Positions 21,972-30,666 of a stretch of 64,000 bases of DNA are shown piece by piece. Source of the DNA: Hesseltinella vesiculosa (taxonomy: Eukaryota > Mucoromycota > Mucoromycetes > Mucorales > Cunninghamellaceae). The notes under the pieces are model-generated. The model did not search any database, was not told the origin of the DNA, and was given only the letters and a program-made list of their open reading frames with translations. Position 1 is the stretch's first letter; each line of letters opens with the position of its first letter. The stretch covers positions 1 to 64,000 of the forward strand of contig MCGT01000051.1 of assembly GCA_002104935.1 (NCBI GenBank). The letters are read 5' to 3'. Position numbers and translations under genes: made by a program.

Positions 21972-22453
21972 ATGAACAACGACACAACGCGCCAAAACCC
22001 CACGCCGTTGCCGTGGATGCCGCCATCCCTGCCAACATGTTCTGGCACATGGCCCTGCAATTGCCAGCCAGACCCTCACCACAGACGACTGGTGGATACT
22101 TTTCGTCGTTGGAGTCACCCGTTGCTGGCTTGTGACATGTTTGCCGCCATGGCTCGTCCATTTCCTTACACTTTGCGACCCCGCGAAGTGCCTATTTCTT
22201 CCTGGACCACCCTTCTCGTTTTGCTGGTCTCCGATCCACTCCCGGCGGCAGGGACATCATTTTTTCCGCTGCCAGCATGATCGGCCACCTTGTGGCCTAC
22301 CACACCGAGCCCCACCGCTACCAATTGTGCCATCTGACACAAAACCGACCTCCACTGGCTCCCTATCCTGGACGACCAGTGGCAAATGGACTTCCTGGTT
22401 GGGACCACCAACGCCGTCGCTGCCGCAACCGCCGCCGCGAGACCCGCCGCTAG
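21972..22453 (+). pseudogene. CxxC family, type b (cassette B), frameshifted
   Basis: An extra C in the run AAAACCCCACGCC right after MNNDTTRQNP shifts the frame before the first cysteine, and further one-base deletions follow near 22,100. Later conserved parts (YHTEPHRYQLCHLTQNRPP) are readable only in another frame, ending in a longer Arg-rich tail than the intact copy. Clearly disabled unless the indels are sequencing errors. Confidence 0.7.
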
Positions 22454-22619
22454 GCTCATGGTTTTTTTTTTTTTTGTTAAATAAAAGTGGTTTTACCCAT
22501 TTGGGGGGTCACTCAAATTTTTTTATCCATTTTTGATCGATTTGACGAAGGAGGATCCGAGGTACAAACGATTTTCGAAGCCAATGCGGTCTAGAACCCA
22601 TCACATGGCGACCATCATT

Positions 22620-22800
22620 TTTCAATATTTTCAGACGGAGATCATGTTGTCCTATGCGATTGCTTCTTCGCATTCGTGGGCCGTCCAGTACCGGCACAAT
22701 ATCACCGCAAATCTCACCATTAATGACACTGCCATCTACCTCGTAACAAATCCGCCCAAGTTGCCAACCATGGCCGCGATGCCCAAAGTTGTCCTATTCC
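22620..22800 (+). pseudogene. CxxC family, C-terminal remnant
   Basis: A frame containing AQYHRKSHH, two stops, then CHLPRNKSAQ resembles the family C-terminus YHREPHP..CHLARNRPAH. It lies just after the point where cassettes A and B part, so it is a relic present only in cassette B. Confidence 0.4.
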
Positions 22801-22936
22801 CTAGTCCTTTCGCAGACGTCGTGACCATTAAGCACGAATTTTTAATGTTGCTCGCATCTTATTTTTTTTTTTTGAGAGTCTTCAATGTGTTTTGTAAAAT
22901 AAAATGCTACTTCTAACAATTTTCTCTTTTTTTTTT

Positions 22937-23100
22937 TTTTTTTTTTCTGGAGAGCGTCTTTTTTCTTGGCCGAGAAAAATCCCAATATCATTTTTTTCGC
23001 TCTTCCAATGGCACCATTAGAAAGCTAACCTTCACAACTATCCACAGAACCAAAGCGCATGAAAAAAGGAGCAATACAATATTCCATAGTGTCTTTACCT
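22937..23100 (-). repeat. R1 fragment (reverse orientation)
   Basis: Matches the reverse complement of the R1 unit segment around 3190-3310 (CTCTTGGCC, AAATCCCAATATCATTTTT, GCATGAAAAAAGGAGCAAT), with scattered changes. It is part of the extra block in cassette B. Confidence 0.75.
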
Positions 23101-23788
23101 ACAGAAAATATGAATTGGATCCACCTTCTCAAAAGTAAACTATGCTTATTTTTCGATTTTTCAAAATCCCTGATGGCCAATCATTAGCAAATTTTCCCAT
23201 GGTATTTTTATACGACACATGCTGTTTATGGCTACCCTTTCTGGACATCTACTTCTACTTCTTGAGGACCTACATTTGTATAAAAGTACGCCTCTCTGGC
23301 TAAAATATGACAGGAGGGCAGAGAATGCACAAGCGTAGGCCAACAACTGGCCAATCTGATGGATGTCAAATTCTGCATGACTGTGGTAGATAATAGATAT
23401 TAGCGAAGGGCAAAATGTCAAGGATGTTGGATAAGAGGGTGGACAGTTAGAGATGCGGCAAGAAGTTCGCTCACCAGCCAAACGCAGCCAAATTTTGGCT
23501 AAAAAAAAAAAAGGCTGTGTTACAGCGCTTTGCTTCAGCTCCAGATTGCCATTGAATAAGCATGAATGCCGGGAATTTTACTTTGGCCATCCCTCATTGG
23601 TACCATGGTCATTTTTGTTCAAGAGCATGGGGAATCAAATGTGATCCAAAAGTCAACTCATCACCGACCCCATTGATTTCGGCAACAGGTTACAAGAGAA
23701 GGCTATAATCAATAGTAATGTAATACTACACAAGTTGACGGGTAGCCATAAAATCAAAAAAAAAAAAAAAAACGTTCCAGACACGTGG

Positions 23789-23804
23789 GTGTTTCAGCGT
23801 GATG
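23789..23804 (+). promoter_or_regulatory. Shared upstream element of gene c (cassette B)
   Basis: GTGTTTCAGCGTGATG, 296 bp before the ATG at 24,100, the same spacing as in cassette A. Confidence 0.6.
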
Positions 23805-24099
23805 TCTTTTCGCATTTTTTAAACGAGTCTGTCCTCTAGATTTATAGAACTACTCTATTATATGTCTTTGGTGAAGATGAACGGAACCATTTATTTTCAA
23901 GGATAGATATATAAATCCATAACGACTTTGCCAAGTTGGTAAAAAAAAAGAAAAAAAAACACTGTTCGTTTTGTTGGCGATTTTAGCTCAGTTACTTGAT
24001 TCATTTTTTTTATTTATTTCTTTTTTTTTTTGAAAAAGTGGTTTCACCCTTTCTTCTCTCTCTTTGCTTTTTTTATTACTTTATTTTACATCCAACATC

Positions 24100-24567
24100 A
24101 TGAATACCAACGACAACTTTACACGACTAAACCCACAGCGATGCCGTGGCTGCCGCTTCCCCTGCCAGCAGGTGCTGCTGCATAGCCCTCTGGTAGGGAA
24201 CAACAATTTTAATGTACAAGAATGGTGGGAATTCCTCTTGTCGGTGGAGCCACCAATCGCCGGACTGGCTCATGTTCGCCAGTTTGGCGATTCTCTCAGT
24301 GTGCACTTCGTGAACCCAAGAAGTGCACACTTCTTCTTCCACCACCCTGCTCGCTGGCGCGCCCTCATGAGAATGCATGAGGGCATCCAAACGACCATTA
24401 GCCCTGCCCGGGTTGATGGTCATACTGTCCAATACCACCGCGAGCCCCACCCCCACCAAGTCTGCCATCTGGCACGAAACCGTCCTGCCCACGCCAGTGT
24501 CCGCCGCCCCTACCAAAACCAAGCCCGCCCACCCTCATGGGCCATCCGCCGCCATCGCCGCCGCTAG
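24100..24567 (+). CDS. CxxC family protein, type c (cassette B)
   Basis: A 155-aa intact frame close to the cassette A protein. Differences are mostly conservative or in the tail: NTND for NNND, EFLLSVEPP for ESLLSVVPP, and a shorter Arg/His tail. CRGCRFPC, GDSLSVHF, SAHFFFHHPARW and CHLARNRP are unchanged. That pattern fits a protein still under constraint. The leader box at 24,031 and the GTAAAATAAAAGTG tail are present. Confidence 0.7.
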   Translation: MNTNDNFTRLNPQRCRGCRFPCQQVLLHSPLVGNNNFNVQEWWEFLLSVEPPIAGLAHVRQFGDSLSVHFVNPRSAHFFFHHPARWRALMRMHEGIQTTISPARVDGHTVQYHREPHPHQVCHLARNRPAHASVRRPYQNQARPPSWAIRRHRRR

Positions 24568-24949
24568 GTGCACTTTTTTGTCGTTGTTTCCTTTTTTCTG
24601 GGATGTTGTTTTTTTTTTTTGTAAAATAAAAGTGATTTTTTTTACCCTGCCCATACTAGAGGGCACTCATGCATTTGATGGGAGCTGAGGGATCACCACC
24701 TATCTTGAGAAAGCGAAAGTTGTGCAACTCAGCGGCGTTGTGCTAAAAGGACAGATGTGAGATTTACATGCGCCCAAATTCTTATTAGACACTTGGGTGC
24801 GGAAAGGACTGTATCAAGTCGATCAGTGAAGGTCATCCAGCCCAACTTGCTATCACTACCTTTTCAGACAGCTACTTTCAGTCAAAACCTGAGCTTAGCA
24901 GATCAAGCTCCGACGCTGTATATTTGGTACAAAACGACAAAGGATGGCA

Positions 24950-25660
24950 AATGCTATGCTTGACACCAAACTTTGCATAGAATTGGCTCTTAATAGGAAG
25001 TCTTGACAGTTAAAAGTACACAACACTTGGATAAGACGATGAAGAACTATGGTTACAAAAAAGAAGGGCTTTCCTTGCAAAATGGTTGGACAGCCATGAT
25101 GTGTGAGTGCATCTAGCTTGACACCACGTACCATAAAATGTTTCTGCTTTTGACTGGCATCCTACTTTATCAGGTGCCAGCTACGTGCAAAAAAATTGAT
25201 GAATCTGCAGATGTTCAAATTTTTTATGAAAATGGAGGATTTTTGGCTAGGTCATCCACCTGCGGAGACCCTCTGCTTTTTATATAAAAAAAAGAAATTA
25301 ACTGAAGTTTGGACGAATGAATCAGCTTTAAATTTTACATGAGGTAAGTTTTAGTGCAGCACATGGTTTGTGAAAAAACGAATTCGATCAATGAATGATT
25401 GACCTCCTTTTCCATTTCCCAACTAAAACAAAAACGAAAAAAGGGTATGCCAGCAAAGTTATTACAATGTCCGACACTGCCTCTTTTTCCAATTCCACCT
25501 CCAAGCCGTTCAGGCTGAAGGCCCTTGGTGAGAATTGACCAGTTTTAAAAATCACTCTTCTGTAACTTCCTCTAGATATCGCTGTGTTCCTGCTGTAACC
25601 ACCCCAAATCCAACCTGCGAACGATTTTCTCTTTTTTTTCTCAGAAAGTATCTCTTTTCT
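24950..25660 (-). repeat. R1 segment, diverged (reverse orientation)
   Basis: Continues from gene c of cassette B and matches the reverse complement of R1 with growing divergence: TCCTTGCAAAATGG, GGAGGATTTTTGGC, TTACAATGTCCGAC and AGAATTGACCAG are recognisable. It ends at CTTTTCTTGGCCAGG, where a septin gene fragment begins. Confidence 0.7.
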
Positions 25661-25661
25661 T

Positions 25662-25885
25662 GGCCAGGATTTGGACAGTCTTGTTAGGCGTCTTCACTCC
25701 ACGCTTGGACAGGTTTTTGGGTTCTTTTATGGTGGAGGTGAAGAGTGTGTTGACAAAGGTGGTTTTGCCCACACCAGACTCCCACGCAAACCATAACGGT
25801 GAAATTGGCGCCGTTCTTGGCCACAATCTTGTGTCGCTGGTTAGGCAAATTGGCTGGTGCACGCGGGGCGATTCTAAATCATTCA
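25662..25885 (-). pseudogene. Septin gene fragment, frameshifted
   Basis: Minus-strand reading gives PANLPNQRHKIVAKNGANF, then a one-base insertion, then the P-loop segment ESGVGKTTFVNTLFTSTIKE and NLSKRGVKTPNKTVQI. This is the N-terminal GTPase start of a fungal septin (Cdc12/AspA type), P-loop GxxGxGKT/S included. Only about 65 codons remain, with no start, no downstream G-domain and the frameshift just before the P-loop. It abuts an R1 repeat edge, so it may have been captured or left behind by rearrangement. Confidence 0.75.
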
Positions 25886-25974
25886 AAAGTCCAACCTCTC
25901 AAAAAAAATCCAAATATCCAAATTTGAAATTTGAAGAAGTAATAATGTCACTACCTTAATCATGCTGCACTTGA

Positions 25975-26395
25975 CGATGGTACTGGCTTTCACTGTTCAT
26001 CAATTGCCGTGGCCAGGAATCGAAGGCACTTTGCGGAGATTGTATTTGGCGAACCAAGTCTTTTTCCATTTTGAAAAAAAAAAAAAGCAACCGCTGTACA
26101 GCCCTTTTGAGTGATTGGATCGAAGTGAATTGTTTCATGAGAGTGCAAATACATAAATGATGATGAAGCTGAAAAAAACAGGTCTTTTGGTGAAGGTCGC
26201 CCAGCCAAATTTTGATCCGTTTCGTTTTGACACTTCCAATCCCCCAGCTAAAAAAAATGAAAAATCGGTCATTTTTGCCAGGGGGACCCCCAGGCAATCT
26301 GATCAAAAATCATAGTGCAAAGTTGCCGTAAATAAAATCATCTCTAATTTTGCATAAGTACAATTTGAGAGCTATGATCTCGAATACATTTAATT
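25975..26395. repeat. R2 repeat, copy 1
   Basis: Shares GCAACCGCTGTACAG, TTTTGATCCGTTTCGTTTTG and AATCGGTCATTTT with copies at 51,915 and 62,985, in the same orientation. The GCCCAGCCAAATTTTGATC part resembles the R1 GCCCAGCCAATTTGGTATC, so R2 looks like an old relative of R1. Confidence 0.75.
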
Positions 26396-27030
26396 AATAT
26401 TACGGCCGGCCACCTTTCTAAGATCTCCATCTTAAGCACCTGGGAAAGATCACTCCCCAAACAAAAAGAAAAGCTGGAACAAAGCCTCACTTTGCCCAGG
26501 TCTAGTTCTGCAGTCATATGTCATGGACAGCAACTTTTGGCACTGGCTATTGCTTTCCAAGAAGGTTTAAAAATAAAGATAGAATTGATTCACAAGAAGT
26601 AGCAACCCTCTAAGTTTCAAACAAGCTGTGAATGTCATCTATTTTCTCATTTTTGATAAAGTTGGCGTGGGAAGGACCGAGGTGTCAAACTCTCACTGAA
26701 ACCAAGTTGACTGGGAACAATTTACATGTCCACAGCTTGACCTGCAGTTCCGCCATTTCTCATGAGTTACTGAACACATGTAAAGTATTAGATCGATTAT
26801 TCAGCTCAAAAACATAGCACCGTATTGCCTTTCCAGCGTGGTCACTTTTTGAAAAGAGCATTTGTGTCAGATAAAAATAAAAAAGATATGTATCAGTGTA
26901 AAAATTATGCATTATACAAAGTTGTCTCTCTATGCGCTACTATATCACTTGATGAGATATGACCATAACTAAAAGTAATAAATCTCAAGACAGCTGACAG
27001 GTGGCTAGAGATTAATAAAATCGCACTTCC
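26396..27030. other. Intergenic stretch, nothing recognised
   Basis: AT-rich DNA between R2 and the third partial cassette. Only short open frames are present, without homology I recognise. Confidence 0.5.
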
Positions 27031-27040
27031 AGGCACATGA

Positions 27041-27056
27041 GCGTTTTAGTGTGATG
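27041..27056 (+). promoter_or_regulatory. Shared upstream element (third cassette)
   Basis: GCGTTTTAGTGTGATG, a diverged form of the element, 149 bp before the ATG at 27,205 and preceded by the same AGGCACATGA context as the b genes. The downstream sequence TCTCATAATTCAAGCGAGCCTCC is also of b type. Confidence 0.45.
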
Positions 27057-27204
27057 AATTCTCTCATAATTCAAGCGAGCCTCCAATCTAAATTTAGATT
27101 CATCGATTCATTAGAATGGCTATATATTTTGAAAAAGTGGTTTCGCCCTTTCTTCTCTTTCATTGATTTTTTTTTATTTTATTTTACATCCAACATTTAC
27201 AAGA

Positions 27205-27305
27205 ATGAATATCAATTCCATGAATGCCGTTTCCCTTGTCAGCAGGTGGTACTGCATTGTCTGTTGATCGTCAGCAACAACCAAACTGCAGAAGAATGGT
27301 GGTAA
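27205..27305 (+). pseudogene. CxxC family, 5' fragment
   Basis: Leader, ATG and the start of a copy: ECRFPCQQVVLH is readable in one frame and EEWW ends it. Only about 35 codons exist before a stop, after which a second copy begins at 27,335. This gives a head-on-head stacking of a partial and a longer copy in the same direction. Confidence 0.5.
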
Positions 27306-27334
27306 TTCCTTTTTCTGGCGTCCAACGTCGAAAA

Positions 27335-27841
27335 ATGAATACCAACGACAACTCTCTACGACCAAACCCGCAGGAGTGCCATGGGTGCCGCTTCCCCTGC
27401 CAGCAGGTGCTACTGCACAGCCCTCTGGTAGGAAACAATAATTTTAATGTACAAGAATGGTGGGAATCCCTCTTGTCGGTGGAGCCACCAATCGCCGGGC
27501 TGGCTCATGTTCGCCAGTTTGGCGATTCTCTCAGTGTGCACTCTGTGAACCCAAGAAGTGCACACTTCTTCTTCCACCACCCTGCTCGCTGGCGTGCCCT
27601 CATGTCAACGTATAGGGAAAGCAAAAGACCATTAGCCATGCTCGGGTTGATGGCCATACAGTCCAATGTCACCACGTGCCCCACCGCCACCAAGTCTGCC
27701 ATCTGGCACGAAACCGTCCTGCCCAAGCCAGAGTCCGCCGCCGCCGACACCCAAACCAAGCCCACCCACCTCCATGGGTCAATCGCCGCAATCGCCGCCG
27801 CAGGTGCACTTTTTCTGGGATGTTGTTATTTATTTTTGTAA
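27335..27841 (+). pseudogene. CxxC family, type c, frameshifted tail (third cassette)
   Basis: The first 89 codons match type c closely (MNTNDNSLRPNPQECHGC, CRFPCQQV, GDSLSVHS, SAHFFFHHPARWRALM). A rearranged TCAACGTATAGGG sequence then shifts the frame, and the remaining 79 codons read the normal C-terminus out of frame. CHL is lost. VHF has become VHS. A 168-aa chimeric protein could be made, but I call it a pseudogene. Confidence 0.6.
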
Positions 27842-28099
27842 AATAAAAGTGATTCTTTTATACCCTGCCCATGCTAGAGGGCGCTTATTTGATAGGAGCT
27901 GAGGGATCACAACACAAGCAAAAGTAGCGCAGCACAGCAACATTGTGCTAAATGGATTGATATGTGTTTTACATGCGACGAACTTCTTATTAGACACTTG
28001 CTATCATTAACTGTTGAGACCTCGGGCACTTTCAGTCAAAACTTGAGCTTGGCAGATCAAACTCAGACGCTGTATATTTGGTACAAAGCGACAAACGAT

Positions 28100-28570
28100 G
28101 GCAAATGATATGATTCACACCAAACTGTACTTGGAATTGGCTCTTAATAGGAAGTCTTGACAGTTAAAATTATACGGCACTTGGATAAGACGGTGAAGAA
28201 CTAGGCTCACCTAAAAAAAGATGGGCCATCCTTGCAAAATGGCTGGGCAGCTATGATTTCTGGTTGTTCTAGCTTGGTACCACGTCCCATACAAAGCTTT
28301 TTATTGTGACTTCTATCCCACCTCACCAAGTACCAGCTATGTGGGAGGATTTTTGACCATGTTCCCAGGGAAGACCCTTTGCTTTTTTCAAAAAAAAAAA
28401 AAAAAAAAGGAAACGCCCTAATGCAATTTTGAACTGATGAATCATCGTTACGTTTTGCATGGGAGCATATTCTTGTTAAATACATAAATGGTGTAAAAAC
28501 CAGATCCATCTAAGATGGTTGCCCAGCCAATTTGGTATCAAGCAACTTTTGAGACTTCCTCTCCCCAGCC
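28100..28570 (-). repeat. R1 segment (third cassette)
   Basis: Follows the third gene c and matches the reverse complement of R1: GGATAAGACGGTGAAGAAC, TTGGTACCACGTCCCATAC and GCCCAGCCAATTTGGTATC. About 80-90% identity by eye. Confidence 0.75.
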
Positions 28571-29157
28571 AAAAAAAAAAAATAAGTTGGCCAACCAAAA
28601 CGCGTTTCAATGTCCGACGGAACCTGCATTATTTTTTCATCCTGTGTTTGCTTCCGACGTGTCAATGAAAAGGATGGCACCAAGACACGATCTTTTCATC
28701 GTAAGCAAATGCATAAAGTGTTTTGGCTTGCATGGATAGAATGACTTTCATTCCAAGAAGTACTTTTTTCAAGCAATCCGGTCAGGGCCAAAGGGTGATC
28801 GTGAAAGGGGTCATCTCTCTGGAAAACAGCGGGTAATGAAAAGGGAGAGCATTAAGGAGGTCCAATGACATTTCCAAATGAATGGCCAGAGAAGGGGGGG
28901 GTGTCTCAAAGTTACACAAAACGGTGAAAAGTGTTTGCAGAAAAACACTTTTTGGAATACCTGGCTCTGTAGTGGTGACCATTGTTGTTGGCAGGAAAAA
29001 GGAGTTGGGCTGGCGAAAAGGGAAACGTGATTGGACAGTGTTCTTCCCGTGCATGTCGTGTCGCTATCTATTTAAACCCTTTCTCTTTTTCTTCTTCGCT
29101 TTTCATTCTTCTTTCTTTTTCTCCCTTTTGCCCCGCGATTCTCCACACAAAAAAAAA
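28571..29157. other. Intergenic region upstream of the GDSL esterase
   Basis: No gene recognised. It carries the presumed promoter of the esterase; a TATTTAAA sequence occurs near 29,068 and a CT-rich tract (29,085-29,135) immediately precedes the start codon. Confidence 0.5.
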
Positions 29158-30400
29158 ATGTTGTATCAACTTCTCCTATTGCTTTGGTTTGTTGTCAATG
29201 TGTGGGGTCGTCCCATTTCATTTATGTCCAGTAGATTTGACCTCCAAGCGATGAAAACCATGTTTGTGTTTGGGGATTCCTACTCGACAAAATATCTGGA
29301 CGTCCACACGATGAAATATGCTGATCCTGATCAGATGTCCTCAACCAATGGACTGAATTGGGTTGATTATTTTACACAGCAAACACGCCTCGAAGCTTGG
29401 GATTTAGCTTACAACAGCGCTCCTGTCAGCAATGCCCTGGTCCACCAGGTAAAAAAAAAAAAAAAAAAAAGGCTAGCTTACATTTGATATAACATTATTA
29501 TTCTTATTGTTTTGCATGGTCGCAGGATACGAGGTAAGCAGCTCATATACAGTCGAAAAAGAATTTTAATGAATGCACAAATGCGAAATCTGACGTCGTT
29601 ATTTAATTTGCCTCGATGGAAACAAGCGTGACAGATGTCAGCCAGCAGATCACCCAATTGTATGCTCAATACTTTCTAGACAACAAGAATAGGTCAAGTG
29701 ATGAAACATTCTACGTGATCTGGGTGGGGATAAATGACCTGGGGTTGATGGAGTCGAATGACTTGGACATGCCATTGACGCATATCATGGAACGTTACAA
29801 GGACCTCGTGGTAAGTGAGCGGAGTTTCTGCGTTTTTCACCTTTTCAACTAACTTTGCGATATGGCGCAGGATTATTTATTGGAACATCATGCAAGGCAT
29901 TTTATTTTTATCAACGTGCCTCCTATTGAAGTCAGCCCAAAATGGAAACCAAACGCGGCAAAAAAAATGAGCGACCTTGTGCATGGTAAGCCCGAGGCAA
30001 AAAAAAAAAAAAAAAAAAAAAATAGCCAGCATAAACGAGGTTAGTGACAGACTATTTTTTGGCATAAGAATACAACCTCTTATTAGACATGATGGTACAC
30101 CAACTACAGCATGAAAAGGATGGTTTTTTCCATTATGTAGATGCCTGGGCTCTATTTGATAAGATGCTCAAGTCGCCTGACGCCTACGACTTTACAAACA
30201 CCACCAGCTACTGCCCTGATTGGCGTCGTTCACAAGAGCATGGCTGTGGTCCCGTGGAAGGGTAAAGTGGATGAGTAAAATGTGCTTATGTATTGACATT
30301 CTTATTGTTTAGATACTTTTGGCTTAATGATTTGCATCCTACCACGCACGTTCACAAGATATTTGCACAGCAGCTGGCGCTGGAGCTTGGCAGTCTTTGA
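29158..30400 (+). CDS. Secreted GDSL/SGNH esterase (CE16-like)
   Basis: Six exons: 29158-29448, 29526-29533, 29627-29810, 29871-29985, 30087-30261 and 30313-30400, giving 286 aa. The ATG follows a CT-rich leader. A hydrophobic signal peptide (MLYQLLLLLWFVVNVWG) is followed by block I FVFGDSYS with Ser41 as nucleophile, block III GIND (134-137) and a C-terminal WLNDLHPT with His266. The canonical Asp three residues before His is Asn here, as in many fungal members, with Asp beside it. Likely releases acyl groups from polysaccharides or lipids outside the cell. The 8-nt second exon is unusual but restores a perfect join, HQ-DT-SVTD. Confidence 0.88.
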
Positions 30401-30666
30401 AAAAACTAAAAACCGCCAGTCACTCTCGCCGACCATTTTTTCCAAACTGCCTCGTCTTCCTTTTTTTTCCTTTTCCCCACTTTTTATTATTTTTCTTTCA
30501 GACCCATTGGTTCTTGTTCCGTGTAGGTAATTATACTGTTTGTATTTTATAATAAACTTCATTATCATCTTTATCTCCTTGTGGATGATGTTGATAAACG
30601 CACTTCTTTTCTTAAGCATCTGAAATCTCATTCATCTTTTGCTCCTCATAGATTTCTTGAACTGCG

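Larger units (their letters stand above)
20318..25270. repeat. Cassette B (a-b-c-R1), second direct copy
   Basis: Direct duplicate of cassette A, about 95% identical by eye, carrying an extra block of about 0.8 kb between 22,696 and 23,506 that includes an R1 fragment in reverse orientation. After the insertion the match resumes exactly at GGCTGTGTTACAGCGC and runs through gene c and the R1 segment, with rising divergence beyond 25,000. Confidence 0.8.

Noticed and set aside
22533..22916. A 127-aa plus-strand ORF
   Set aside because: It starts at a non-ATG codon, runs through a poly(T) tract and overlaps, in another frame, a decayed family C-terminus.
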